Shown here: piece by piece, positions 35,853 through 50,800 of the stretch | Layout of the letters: each line of letters begins with the position of its first letter | Numbering within the stretch: the stretch's first letter is position 1 | Assembly: GCA_930367205.1 (NCBI GenBank) | Contig: OV884012.1 | Span: 57,247,239-57,311,238 of the forward strand | Direction: 5' to 3' | Origin: Acanthosoma haemorrhoidale | Taxonomy: Eukaryota; Arthropoda; Insecta; Hemiptera; Acanthosomatidae | Length of the DNA stretch: 64,000 nucleotides | The notes under the pieces: model-generated | What the model was told of the DNA's origin: nothing | Database searches by the model: none | What the model saw: the letters and a program-made list of their open reading frames with translations, nothing else | Made by a program: the position numbers and the translations under genes

Positions 35853-38800
35853 GTAATATTTTTTTGTTCACGGCCATTTTTATTTTGCAAACCACTAGTT
35901 GGAATATTTAATAGAATATAAGGTGTGCTTTCTAAGTGCAATATTATTTAAATTGTATAGAATAAGTTCTTGTATTTAATTGCATATTGCCTTGTTGACT
36001 GGTTTCTTGGTGGCTCTGCTGTCAATTAGCCCTTTACTTTGTTTTTAGACTATTAGAATGATCTTACTTTGGTAAAAAATCTTTTTGGCTGCTTTTAACT
36101 AAACAGTTTTGATCATTAAATAAACAAAAATATTATAAAACCCATCGTTACAGCAACTCCGTCTGCCTCATATTGTTGACTCACATTTCTGAAAAGGTGC
36201 TTATCAAAAATCCAATCTATGGGCAGACAAGATTGCTTAGAGCACAAAAAAACATTTTGTAAGGTGAGAAGTATTGTGACACACTTGTCAATGTCTTTTG
36301 ACATTTGCAACTCTAATTATTGAAAAAAATACACAAAACTTTTATATATACTCATGATTACATTTATTATTGAGTTTTATTTATAGAATTTTTTTATTGC
36401 TTCCTTTATTGTTTGTAAGTTCATTTATGACTTGTATATTACAAATACTCAATGAATTTGTAGCTACCTGCTTGTCCTAAATGTTTATTATTGAGCAAAT
36501 ATTGTTATTAGGTTGCGCTAAAGCGATATTATCTCATTCAAGTATTTTGGAGGCACCTTGTGCCTTTTACTATTGAACAGTTACCTAAATTATTGCTAAG
36601 AAAAAAAAACTGATTTTGTAAAAAAATGTGTTGAGCTGATAATAGGTTCTATTTAAACTTTAATTCTGCATTGTGTAGATTTTTTTTTTTTATAGATACT
36701 AGAAACCTCAACAAAAGCAATATTTATTCCACTTCTCTTTCTCCTGGAAATTGTCAAGATGTTACACAACTTACAACTTCGGTTCCAAGCCTGGAGATTG
36801 ATTTGAATCAATCTATATGTAGGATGCAACCAATTAATCATCCTTTGCAACCAGTTCATTATCAAGAAATACAGGTATTTACTAACTAATTCAATAATAG
36901 TGTTTAACTTTTATGCAACTGGGCTTTATTTGAATAGAAATAAATAATAATCATATAAATAAATAATTTAGATTATTTATTTCTATTTTAAAAGTAATAT
37001 TTTCTCCTAATTATAATATAAATAGCTCTGATATTTAGACTAAGATATAGATAATTATGACTGATTAGTTAATAATCAAGTCTTTAATTATAGTATAGTC
37101 TTTTTTAATTATATTATAGTCTTTTCTTTTTTTTATGATGAAATTACGATCTGCCTCATTGGGCTATAAGTAATTGTGATAAATGATCTCATTCATACCA
37201 ATTTACAATTTTCATTCACTCGCTCATTCATACTCTATATACAAACATCCCAGAGACCCCCCCAAGTCCACATGGTTGTCACCTCCCATGCTTGCGAAGG
37301 AGGAAGCCGAGTCTTGGGAAGTCCCCCACGCTCCTTCGTCAGCTACGTCACTGGATAAAAGCCAGTGGAGGCTGACCAAGAACGTGAGAGTCACAGGCGC
37401 TCAGGACATGATTGGAGAAACTGGCCATTGCCAGGACTCCCACTGTCACGCATTTATAGCAGGTCACGAGGCCACTGCCGTTTTAGTCTCCGAGGAGGAT
37501 TATGGGTATGAGTGGTGCAGTGTAATGACTGTGCTAGGGGATTACGGTATCCGACCACCCGAGATGGAAGCCTAAATACCGTACTGTCTCGGACACATAG
37601 AGTGGAATCAAATTTTAAAAAAAAATAGTGGACAGGACTTGCGGCAGAGGGTAAAGGTTATGTGGAAACGTTTAGCTTCATTAACTTTGATTCGCCATTG
37701 GTTAAACCAATACTTGATCTCATCAAGGTGTTTTTGAAGATTTTGGGATGTTATATCGGGGGCCTGAATAGGATGACCGGACTGCAGTGTCATCTGCAAA
37801 TGTTGCCAAGAAGGTATTGGTGGTAGAGGGGACATCAGCGGTTTATAGATTATAGAGGATGGGACCCAGGACCCTGCCCTGCGGAACTCCTGCTTTTATG
37901 GGATAGTAGTTGGAATATTCTAAACCACAGTGCACTTGGAAGAAGCGGTTTGAAAGGTAGGACTGTAGGATTAGGAATAGGGTCTGTGGTAAATATCTTT
38001 TGAGCTTATAAAGCGAACCTGTGTGCCAGACCCTGTCAAAAGGTTGAGCTATCTCCAGAAAGGCCGCAGTGCAGTATTGTTTGGTTTCAAGGGCTGAGGG
38101 TATGTGATCATCAATGCGAAGGCCTTGTTGAGCAGTGGAATGTCGTTGACGGAAACCAAACTGGTGAGTAGGATAAAGGTTTTTGGATTCAACAATTGGA
38201 AGTAGACATTTTAATAGGAGTTTTTAAAATATTTTTGAGAGGATAGGGAGTAGGCTAATTGGACGGTAAGATGAGGCGTCATTGGGTGGTTTACTGGGTT
38301 TAGCGAATAGGACTATAATGGAATGTTTCCAGAGGAGAGGAAAGTGCGTCGTTCAGATAATGCAATTATAAATATAGGTAATGAAAATTATGGCTTTAGG
38401 AGGAAGTTGTTGGAGAATTCGAGTAGTAAAGAGATCATATACTGGAGATTTTCGTTAAGGTAATTTTTTCAGAAGATATTTGACCACAGAGGGGTTAACG
38501 TCTTTTGGTGGAAGTGAGAGAGGGATAGGTGAAGTGAGGAAATCTTCAACAGTTGTACGATGAGTATTGTTTTGAGGAGTAAGGTGAGGAGTGAAAGTGC
38601 GGGAAAGATGCAGTGCGAATTCTTCGACCTCTCGCCATCTAAAGCCGCCCAGGACCCATCATCACAATGGAGTGGGGGTGAAACAGGATGATATTTTAGG
38701 ATTTTCTTAGTTAGATTCCACAAGTTATCCCTGGTAGACAGAGAGGAGAGATGGGAATTAAAAGAATCGGAACGGAAGGATGCCAATTGCCACTTTACCA

Positions 38801-41800
38801 ATCTGCAGTACTGGTTGTATGAGCCGCGGTCAACAAGATGTCGGGCTCTTTGCCACATTGTTCTTGAGTGGTGTTTGGATTGGATTAGGTCTTTGAGATA
38901 CCGAGGTAAAGGATTTTGATTGTGAATTTCTGGATGACGGTGGGGTGATGATACCTCCCAGGCCGAACTCTGGATCAGAGTAATGAAGGAATCCACTGGA
39001 TCATCCAGGTCTTGGGATGTTTTCAGAGGTACTTTGAGGTCTGCAAAGTCTGTAACAATCTGGCGGAAGTGGTCCCAATCAACTGGGCCCCTGATAAATG
39101 AAGGAGGAGGCAGTTTGCGGATAGGTCTTAGGGAAATGGTAAGGATCAAAAGGCTATGATGGAAGGAGAGGTCTTCAAGGTGCGTAAGTGAGTAGTTTAG
39201 TGTTTCTAAACTATTTTAAAAAAAGAAGTCAAGGAGATCAGGATTTCGATCGGGATCAGATGGCCAATAGGTCGCTGTATCAGGAGAGATAGTGGAGCAA
39301 TTTTTCCGTGCGAGTGCTGAGAGCAAAGCACATCCTCATGTATCTGTGGATCTTGAGCCCCAATGTTGGTGCTTTGCGTTAAAGTCCCCACGCACAAGGA
39401 AACGATGCCCGATGGAGTCTAGAAAGAAGATGAATTGGGAATCAGAAATGGAGTTATTGGGAGGGCAGTACACTGATGCTAGAGTAAGGGGAAAAGTGAA
39501 GGTGCTGATTGACACTGCAGGGAACTGAAGGAAACCGTGTGCTACCAAAAGAACTATGTGATGGAAAATGGAGTTGTGGACAATGACAGCAGTACCTGCA
39601 TGTGCTCTTCCATCGGGGTGATCAGTTCGATAAGTCTGGTACTGTCGAACTGTAAATGGTCGTTTACTCATAAGTTTTGTTTCAGTATTGACAGCTACGT
39701 CGATGTTCTTGTTGTGGAGTAGTGCTGTCAGTTCATTAGTGTGGGTGCGTACACAATTCGCATTCCAAAGGAGAATGGATAAGGAGTCGGAAGGATCCAC
39801 TCATGGGGTTTGTTTAAGGGGGATGAGGTAGGTGACAAGATTTGTAAGAATGGAAATGAGAGGGGTAATTAGTGTCCTGAACTCTGTAAGGAATGATGTT
39901 AATAGGCTAGTGAGATCTGAAGAGCTTGCAGGTGGAGGAATATGCGAGATGTGAGGATGGGATTGAGTTTGCTGGTTGCTGGGATGAACGGAATGCTGGG
40001 GAAGAAGAACTTACGGACGAAAAGTGGGCAGTGCCTGTGACTGCTTTCTATTCCGAACGACATCAGCAAAAGAGACTAAAGGCCTCAAATTTCCGGTAGG
40101 GGCGCTTCTTGAGTTACCTGTGGCTGGCTTCTCTTCTTCTGGCGGACGACGTTGTTCGCTCCTGGACTTCAGAATTCGGTAAGCCTCGCAGCCTTTATAG
40201 TTGGCTGGGTGGCCTTGATGGGAGAGAACGCATACTGCAGGCGATTTTAGGGGCTTCTTGCACATTTCGCTTTTGTGCTGCCCACTGCACCACACCTGGG
40301 AGGGTGGTAACAGTATGATTTTGTGTGCCCATATGCCTGGCAATTGTGGCGTTGGACTATGTCACGTTTGGGGAAGGTTTTTTGACTTGTACTCTTGTGT
40401 AATACAAGTGGGTAAGCTCATAGATTTGTTCTACTCCAGGTGTTCGCTCTAGATCCACAAAGAACAAGGGCAGTGGTGTCTTGATCGCTTCATCTTCTTT
40501 CCTTTCCTCATGGAGTACGTTGATAATTTGGCGAACCTTGTATCCTAAACCTAAGAGCTCCTTTTCTATCTCGTCTGCTGGTGTAGTGGGATGCAGGTTT
40601 CTAATCACCACCTGTAGCAATATTTTCTACTTTAGCTGATAAGTATGGAAGTTGGCTTTAGTTTCTTCCAAGAATTTGATCATAGCTTGATATGTATCGG
40701 GAGTGTCCGGAGAAACTTTTGTGTCCCGAGACCGATTGAGGCACGTGTATTTGCCTGTACCTACAATTTTACTCAATTGGATACTTAGTAATTTAAAATT
40801 GCTAATATTGCATACAAACATCGCTGGTGGCTTGGGCTGTGTGGGTGTTTGTGCAGAGTCCATGTCCTCAACTTCAATATTTGTCAACACCTCATAACTG
40901 TTTGGCGTGAAAAATGGAGACTCATGGATTGTTTTTTGTTTTAATGTTGTGGTAGTGTTTTGGTGTTAAGATTCTGGTGGTGGTAATTCTTCTGAGATTC
41001 TGGGTGCTGAAGAATTTACAGGCACATTTCTATTAGATCGCCGTGGCTTATGTTTGATTGGCGACAGAGTAGGTGTTGGTTCTAGTGACCTTGACCGTTT
41101 TTTTTATTTTCCGACATCACTTGTTGATCGAAACGCAAGTTTCATCATCAAGAATATTTTTCTGAATAAAAAATATATAGTAAAAGGTAGCCTCGAACTC
41201 ACATATTTTTTATAAGAGACTACGTCTAGCACTAGGCCACGGACAGTGTTATGAAGGTCTGGCCGGACACCCCACTCTTATCACTAGCACAGCTGAGCTA
41301 CAGCCTTTCAATATGGCTGCCTTCTCTATGAAATGTGAAGTGAAGCATACACTTAGCAATACAGTCCACACATCACAATCCACTCACCTGTAGACAGCTC
41401 CTCCATGAACAATTCACCCAATAGTTGGTTGATACAGTTCTATGACCGAAACACTTCCTACGAATGGTAACAAAAACAGTTTGTTTGTAGAGGGACACGA
41501 ATACGACTTGTTATAGTTTAGTGCAGGCGCAGTACTTCAGGTAATCTTTATTTATTAAACATGACATGGATGAAGTTGTAATTTATAAAATTATTATCGC
41601 CAAATTTTTCACTTCCAAGCATTTGCTGGGAAAAATCACCTACCTTTACTGAGTTAAAAGTTTTTTTTCGATTAACAATGTTTAGAAACTTTCTTTTGAT
41701 CTTAGCTGAGTACTCTTGGTTTTTGACTGTCTGCTGTAAGATCTTCCATTTACTGGTAGGACCCTTGTGTACTTCAGCATCTGTAGGTAGTTTTTGGTCA

Positions 41801-44800
41801 ATGAGGTATTGTCCCGATAGACTAATTTAACTCTTCAGAATTTTCATTGGATGTGCCAGTAGATTGACAATATTCGATAATATTGACTTCAAGGAACTAC
41901 TCAATAAAGATGGTGTTTAATGATTTTTGGTAATCTACGCATGTGCTATACTGGCATTCCTCGACTTATTTGAAACTTGGGTCCCTATGAAGGGATGAAC
42001 TACTATGCAAAATATCATACTTCTTAAAAAACAATGATCGAGTTATTTACAACAATGACTATTTTAATTACTTTTTGTAATTGTGGTTTGATAAAACCGA
42101 ACACCAATTACATACTGTTAATCAGGATCCTGAGATATTTTATTTGATACCTTACTAATAATTATAGAAAAATCTTTTTTTTATATATACTAATTATTGG
42201 GAGAAATTGGACCGTCATGTAAAATTTCAGACTAGAAGAGACATAGGTGTTTATGTTAAGGTTTCTGGTTGAAAAAAAAAGTCTCATTCATGACATTTTT
42301 ACTTCACATTTAAATTAGTTGAAATTTATATTATGTGTTATTTTTTTAACTATTGTAATTGATTTTATTGTACATAAATTTAAAAATATGCATATTTTTT
42401 TTGCAGATAAGCTATGATGGTAGCAGCCCTAACTCTCATGGACTCTCCCCTTTATATCACTCAACACTCCAAAATTTTTCACCTACACCTGGCTATTCCA
42501 GTCCATTTTTACATTCACTTTTAACTGCTGACCAGTCTTCAATCCAAGTTCCGTCTACTTCATCTCCACCAAAACCACCGCCTCCTCCACCTCTTCCACC
42601 TCCACCTAAAGAAAGGAGGAAACATTCACAAGAAGATCTTGATGATGTCCCTCATTTTCCCATTAATGATTATGAGTACTATAAAGAAATAGAACAACTT
42701 TTAGTTTTGGACAAGTACCCTGATGGAGTTTCTGATAACTACAAAAAACATTTGAGGAAGAGAGCTCGTCATTACTTAGTGAGTATTGGTTTATCTAAAA
42801 TGTATTGAAATAGTAAGAAAGTAACCTGGAAAACTTCACATCTCAATCTTCATGCAGGGGACAAATAATTTTTTGAAAGGTTCCAAGTCATAATCTTCCA
42901 GTTTCTTCTCACTTAGAGATTCTGCAGTACTTAATAAACAAACCGCACATTCATTGCAGTACTGCTGCAAACCGTTTAAGGTAAGGTGTGGTCTATTTAG
43001 TACATTTGTTCATACTTCTCGTAACCCTAAGTATTGCGAACCCTAAATCAAAATCAACAAACATTTACTTTTCATGTTTCTTTGATGGACTATATGTCAT
43101 TAAATAAATATAATTTACTAAATATTTGATTTTATTAAGTTATCACATCCCATTAAAATTTGTTTTAAAGATGAAAATAATAGGCATACATATCCAACTA
43201 AATACTTCCTAAATAAATGCTTTCCAACTACTGAAGTCAATTTTTTCAATTTGTTACATTCTATTACTTTTTGAGTGTTTTATTTTAGTCTTACTTATAT
43301 ACAAGTTATTCCTTCATAGCAATAGCCATTCCTTTAGATTATAATGTTGATAATATGCAGTCATGAATCACAACCCTCTTTGTGTAATTTTAAACTAGTG
43401 TTATTCAAATCATGTGATTTTCAAATCACTTTTCATTAGCAAAAAAAACACACCTCTAAAGAATTTTTGGACCATGGCTTATTTTATTTTTCACTTGCAA
43501 TAAACTTTTGAGATGGGTGAATTTAATTATATTTTTAGCAATTTTTCTGTTGTCACCAGTCAGTGTTGGTTTGACAGCAAAGACAGCATTTAAAACTTGT
43601 AATATGGTGTTTTTTCTCCCTATCCTTATGTTTTTGGCCCATACACACTCAACCACATTCAGCTGCCGCTGGTCTCGAACCATTAGAGAAACTGTTCTAC
43701 GAAGAAGAAAATACAAGAAATATATAGTAGTAGAAGCATATTGAGAAGGCCATGACTCACTACTGGGTTATTATGTCGCTTTTGTATGTAATATTGAGTC
43801 ATTTTTAGTCTAGCAATCCAGAAAAAAAGTGTTTTTGCAACACTATTTGGGTGGCTCAAGCATAGATTCCTAGAAATTTGATTTTTGGCTTGGAATTTTT
43901 TTTTTGAGGGCTTAAGTCTCATTTGAGTAAAGTTCTGCAGAGGGAAGGCTTCTGTGTGACTGGAGGTTGGATCTCATACTGTTAAACAACATAGTTTTCA
44001 GTCTTTATTAATCATATTCAATGAGGTTATCATAGATCATTCTATTTATTGTTTTTTGTATTTAGAATTAGAAAAAGATGTGTGTGAAAGTTGTTATTAG
44101 CTTCTATAAACCTGTAAATATTAATTTTCATTGCAATAAAAATAAATAAACTTTATTTTGTTATATTGGCTGGAGGAGCACAATTTTTTCAATGTATTAT
44201 TTTATTCCACTTTAATCTTCAAAACTCAACTGAATTTTGTCTAAATCCAATATTATTACCACCTATTTACACTCTATGTGAAAGTTACTTTTTCAAAAAG
44301 CTAAATGTCTCCCCAAATATTTTTTATTGTAAAATTAAACAGAGAAATCACTTATTGAAGTGACTTATTTATTTATTATTTGAAGTGACATATTAACAAA
44401 ATGAAATACATTAATGTTAAATATTACTATTCCATTGAGAAAGAGTGGATCCTTCATACTTCATACTTCGATTGGAAATTAAATATACTACGTACAAATA
44501 AATATAAGAATCCCTACCATCAGAAATTTTTCTCAGACATAAATTTTGTTTCTGATTTCGTTTGGTGTATGACAAACTACCGAATGAGCGAAATTCCGTT
44601 TTTCAGGAGAGCCAAACAACAAGATTTTAGTTTTGCTGCTAATTACTTATATTTATTACCTACCGGTAACAAACTTTATTCAAAAATCATCATTTTGGCC
44701 TTAAGTCGGCCTAAAAGAAAACGTTTTTATAGCAAAAGTGAAAAATTGAATTTTTCAGATTCACTAGTTTGACATACACTCATCAAAATCCAACCCATTG

Positions 44801-47800
44801 CCTTAATCCTCTTAACTATATTTGCTTATTATTAATCACATAATTATAGTTGTAATATTTATATTTTATCATATTTGTAATATTACTATTTTAAACACCG
44901 CTGGAGTAGGTTTGAAAATATTTTTTCTAAAACTAATGATTCTTGATGGACGAACGTATGATTATTAATTCTTATACAATTAGTATCTGAAAAGATACAG
45001 CCATATAACTGATTATAACTATACTTAACAAAAAATATTTTCATATTACAGATAACGGATAATGTGCTTTATCATAACCCGAAAAAACCTAAAAAAGTCA
45101 TTATGCGAAAGCTGGAGCAAATGAATCTTTTGGAAAGTACTCATGTTACTCCAGACACTGGAATACACTTGGGTATTAAGAAAATGTTAGATCTAATTCA
45201 TGGAGAGTATTTTTGGCGAGGTTTATATGAAGATGTAGCAAATTTTGTCAATAGTTGTCCTAAATGTCGAGACAGTGTTGATCTGGCTCTTCGTAGGGAA
45301 AAAGAATTTAAAAGATTGGGAGAAGATTTAAGTGATGATGAAATGGAATTTGCTTACGCCACTGCAGCAGTACAAACATCATCTGTAGTTTGGAAAAGGG
45401 TAAGTTCTCTCATTCAGGCATGACTTAATTTGATTCTTTGTTTACTAGGTCTAGGTCACAGCGCAGTCTTGTTATTTTATAGACATACCTCATACAATAA
45501 ATACATTTTTGGGATATAAAACTATCCCTTACAATAATTATTTACTCCAGAAACAGCTTCAAAGATGAAATTTTAGATTTGCCATTTATTTTCTCCAAAC
45601 AAATCTGGTGGTGGTGGATATACGTTTGCCAAAGATGCATATGAATTGATTCCCTGTGGGAAAAGGTTGAGCTCATAAATTGTTTTTTCTGAATGAAATT
45701 GTTGAATGAACTTATAAATTATAAAACATTTTTAATTATCAAAAAAGTGTAAATTAGTTTTGTAATATATGTCATTCTTAGAGATATAATCAATTTTAAA
45801 ATATTTTTTGTTGAATTGAACTTATTATATATTAATCCATTGCTACATTGTATATTAATTGTGTTTCAGGTTGAAATACAATTACATGGGCCCTTTAAAA
45901 TTACAAAAAGCCAAAACGAATATGTGCTTACCATAACAGACCCTGAATCTTGCTTTATCAATGCAACTCCTATCTCCCGGAGTGAGTGTGCTACAAAAAT
46001 AAATGACTTCATTTTGAAGACATTTTATACTTTTGGATTTCCTCAACCATGTTTTGTTGGTGACAAAGAACTTTACGAAGAGGTTGCAGTGGAGTATGTT
46101 GACAGATTAAAACAAACATCATGGAAAACCAAGCTTCATTGGGTAGAAAATTCTGAGTGTCCTTGGGTTTCACAATTGGCAGAGCTTTTAATCGTTAGGA
46201 AATCTGACCGCTGGGATAAAGAAATGGATAGATTTATGTTTCAATTTAGGGCTGGATCTATTAGGGATTCACCTTCCCCAAAAAACTCAGTGCCATTTTA
46301 TTCCATGTTTCAAAGATTACCATATTATGAGGAAAAAGAAAATATAGACATAAGGAATAGAGGAAGAAATCAAATACAGGTAAAATATATGTACTCCTTT
46401 TTCTTAATCCCTAATTATGAGTATGATTAGCTATCACATTAAGTAAATGTTGTAAAGTGTAGGAGGACGTATTCATAAGAAACTGAAATATTTTTGTACA
46501 AGGTGATTTATTTAATTTTTTTTACCAAAAACCTTTAATTTCCTTCAATGTACTCTCCATTGGAGTCAATACACTTGTCCAATATTTTATTCCACAGTTC
46601 GAAATATGTTTTAAATTCCTATTTTGTGATGCCAGACTTCCCCTCCATCCTTTTTCTCTTTACTTCTTCAAGGTCCGCAAACAGCTTTTCTTTCATATCC
46701 CTTTTTATTCGGGGTAATAAAATGAAATCACAGGGGGCTAGATCGGGGGATAGGGAGGAATCGGCGCACAGAGAGGGCTGTGTGAGTGGAAGCGCTGTCA
46801 AAACCCGTCCCCCGACTGCCACAAATCAGGCCTTTTTCTCCGCAAACTGTTGCACAATTTTTTCGAATCTTCCAGGTAAAAAGGCTGGTTAACTGTCTGA
46901 CTCAGGGAACAAACTCTGAATGGATGACTCCTCTCACATTGACAAAACAAATGAGCATCTTCTTAACCCTTTGGCATACAATGACGTCTGGGTGACGTCT
47001 TTCATTTCATGTGTCATTGTAGACTTTGACGTCTCCGAGACGGCAAGAACTTTCTTCGGTGAATGCCGTGCAGTACATTATTAGGTTCTTTAACTGCTGC
47101 TGTCATCTCTTGATCCAGTTTTGTTTAAGTCCCCCTCTCAACAGTACTGATAAAGAAAATTGCATCGGCTAAACCAGTAAACAATGCACGTTGAGCGGTT
47201 TTCTAAAGCGGTAATCAGTATAGAACTGACTTCGCACGATGAACACCGTAGTACATATTTGAATTTAGTAAAAATTAGAAATAGTGCTCCCAACATGTCT
47301 CAGTTGGATATATTGTTATGATATTTTAATGTTATGATTTTTGATTGTGTCTTTGAAATAAACTCGGAATTAGCGAGCGTTGAAGAACGTAATAACGATC
47401 CGTGGTTCATGCCTATGAAAGTATGAATGTTTTTATTGTCATTATATTAACTATTAATATTTTTAATAAAAATAATATCAATAATTTAATATAAATATTT
47501 CATTTTATAAACTTCAAAATAAGGCAAAGTATATATATCCGAAACAACTGGCATTAAATAACCAGTTGAAAGATCAGTAAGTCAGCGGAGAGATGCAGAT
47601 ATATATGAACCGGCAAAGGACGAAAGGACACTCTTTTCATCTTGGAACCGGAAGGAGACGAGGAAGCCCAGGTAGCAACCCACGCGAAGGCACGGCGACT
47701 GCTGCCTTGTGCATCTTTTGACCGGCATGAGACGTTCACCCGCCACGCAACGAGAACAAAGGACAAATGCAACACCTCTGTGTGTTTTCAAACAAGTTTT

Positions 47801-50800
47801 ATGTGATGATTTTTTTGAAGTGATAGTCAGAGAAACAAATAGATATGCAGCACAAATGGAAATGCAACAAAATATGAAAATGAACAATGACTGGTATCCA
47901 CTAACAAATGATGAAGTTAGAGCATATTCTGCATTATGTTGCAGATAAAAAACTCTATTATAGGTATGTATTGGTCAAAGTGAAAAATAATAAGCCTGAT
48001 AAACGTTTTGTTGCCATATCGCAGTATCTTCATTTTGTGAATAAATAGACAGTTTCTGAAGAAGACAGAATACAAAAGGTTTGATCTGTAGTGCAGTACT
48101 TGAATATCAGATTTCAACAGTTATACATTCCGGAAGAAAATATTGTCATAGATGAATTTCTAATGAAATTCAGAGGGCGGCTAAAGTATCAACTATTCAT
48201 AGAATCCAAACGAGCGAGATTTGGAATTAAATTTTATAAGTTGTGCCAATCCCATTCTGGGTATTGTTATCAATTTAAAATTTACTCAGGACAAGAAAAA
48301 ACTCCAGGAAGTGATGAACCTGTATCGGAAAGTGTAGTCATGTAATTAGCTGAACCCCTTTTATGGAAAGGATACACCATGTTCTTGGATAATTGGTACT
48401 CATCTAATATTTTCAAAATGTTGCAAAAATCAAATATACTAGTAGATCTTATATGTTGATTGATTTGCTCTTACAAATTCCTAAATGAAATTTTTATAAC
48501 AAAATTAATTCACAAAAATGTGTTTCATTCACAGATTATGTAAGATAAAATGAATGTTTAAGATGACACATTGTTCAGTAAAGGTAGACTGGTTAACAAT
48601 AGATAAATTTTGTTTGATTTATTGGCTCCAATTTAGGGCTGAAGGGTGGGCTTTCCTATCAGAAGCCAACCACTTCAGTTTATGAATAAATAAATGAATA
48701 AATTCAATTTTCATTTAGGGATTTGAATCCCAAATCTTCATATTTTGAGTCAGTTAAGCTAACCACTGAATGAATGAGAGCCCTTTGTTAATATGCTTAG
48801 TAAATATTTGGTTTGTTTAGTTGCTTGGAGAGTATTCCCTATTGTTGAAGTTAGTAGTAGTACTAATGCTAATATATTAAAAAAAAGTTTCTATATGTTT
48901 TTACAGTTCCATTTTGTTTTTTTACTCACTCTGCATTGTTTATTGTAATTATTCTTTAATTTTCTTACAGTGTGCTGAATGTAAGGACATGTTTACTTCT
49001 AAAGTTGCGCTTAGGCTTCACAAAAAACAACATTTTCTGGAAGAAGCCAGAAAGACATCACTCCTTGAATATGCAATAGAAAAGCACGAATCCCAAGAAG
49101 GTAATACCTGTAAAACTATTGATTTACAATAATAATTTCTGCAATGGTTTGATAAAAATATTATAATTATGACGATTAGACAAAGAAAATTTACAAGGCA
49201 GGGATTCGAATATTCTTTTATCAATATATTTTTTCTTTGGCTAATAATTATAAAATTGGCAGGATTACATACCAACACAATCAATTATTAATATAATTAT
49301 TATTCAAACTCCTTAATGATTTCTGGACAGATATTGAAGTATTCCTACTTCTACTGTTTAGAAGGAAATTATCATTATTATTAAAGGCTATTCCTTCCTT
49401 AAAGAATTACCTGCGCTACCAACAGGTCCTACACCTTGTTGAGTAGAAATGGATGCTGCTGAAAGCACTTGTATATAAACTGTTGAAATGGCTCCTTAAC
49501 AATGGGTTTTTTCTTTGTACCTTTGAAGAATAACCCACCTATAACCATCCAAACATCCTATAAAGAGTTCTTCGAAACTTTATATACTTTTTAGATTGCT
49601 TTTCTAGGTGTAGATGATTGTTTTAGAGAAACCACAGTGGACCAACGTCTGGGTTTTTTTTCTTTGGAGCAGCAGCAGCTCTCTGTAATCCACTTCCCTT
49701 CTATAAAAGTGGTCGTAAAATGCATTTGAAAATCAACAATGCTCTTTGACAAATTAATTTTTTTTAGGACATTCTAAATCTAATTTTTTTGGAACAGACT
49801 CGAATGCCTTTCCTAAATCTATGAAGCATGTTTGCTCATAGTGAAAATGAAAACAAAAATGTTATTATAATATTTATACCATAGGTTTTAACTATTCGGA
49901 ATATTAAATAACTTGCATGTTATGTATGGGACAGAATGAGGAACACTAGAGTGCAGGAGATGGCAAATAAGGACCCCACCTGAACATAATAAATACCAGA
50001 GATTGTAGTTGATATTGTCATAATTTGGCCACATACATTGAATGCCCATGAATAGGCTACTGAAAAATTGGATTGGAAGTTAGGTCTGCTCCAGAATACA
50101 ATGGCTTGATCATATTGAAGATGTGTCCCAAGAAAAGATATGATATCAGAGAGCTGAAGGGATGGAAGAGGACTGAAAAGAAGATTATGCAGGTACTGAA
50201 CTCAACACAGTTAGGTGCCTATGGGATTACTAAGGAAGAAGTCTTGTATATTAAACCCATATGCATATTGCATATTAAAAACTATAATAATCATTTACTT
50301 TATTTTATATGTTAGCGTTGATTTTGGAAATGAAAAGATTTATCTCTTTGCAAAGAGTTTTATGTGCAAAATGTTTTGAGTGATGGAAATGTCATCCTCG
50401 GCTTGTAAATAGTCAATTTAATTTAATTAATTTTATTTAATTTCTTTTACATTTTACTTTTAAGAAAGGCACAAGTCTTATTAAATTAACTAAAAAACTT
50501 GCCACAATTCTTCCTTACCTTTCCTGTAGCTGAGGTCAAAAGATCAGTGAAAGTAGGGGTATTGTAACATTTGCTGCTCCATCAACATGTGTGTATGTCC
50601 TGGTTCAAGGCGCTGGTCTAGACAAGTGTTATACTTCTAAATAGTATAAACCTTCTTTTCAAAATTACAAAAACAACAACAGAATCTTAACTGATAACAT
50701 TTGGTTGATTAGTGATGATTATTACTGATAGCATCGATTACTATACATTTTAAAGCATTTTAAGTTAAATTTGGGCTAAATTTATTTTAAATATTTCTTA

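Larger units (their letters stand above)
37613..41119 (-). mobile_element. Jockey-clade LINE, nearly complete but decayed
   Basis: Minus strand, in gene C intron 2. In order: a gag-like ORF1 with zinc knuckles (about 41100-40010), an APE endonuclease (39800-39340), a linker (39150-38470) and a reverse transcriptase (about 38400-37610). It stops abruptly after the FADD box region, so the 3' part of the reverse transcriptase and the 3' UTR are missing. Multiple frameshifts; not active. Confidence 0.87.

Noticed and set aside
43456..43716. IS630/DDE-type transposase C-terminus on the minus strand
   Set aside because: Only a short LN-x-x-E-x-VWA-like similarity; no catalytic block or ends, so it is not listed as an element.
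44401..44772. 123-codon open frame in gene C intron 3
   Set aside because: Starts with a Met, but composition equals the AT-rich background and no motif or splice context supports it.
47554..47887. Minus-strand frames of 73 and 101 codons
   Set aside because: Antisense to the piggyBac transposase remnant, which carries the real motifs.
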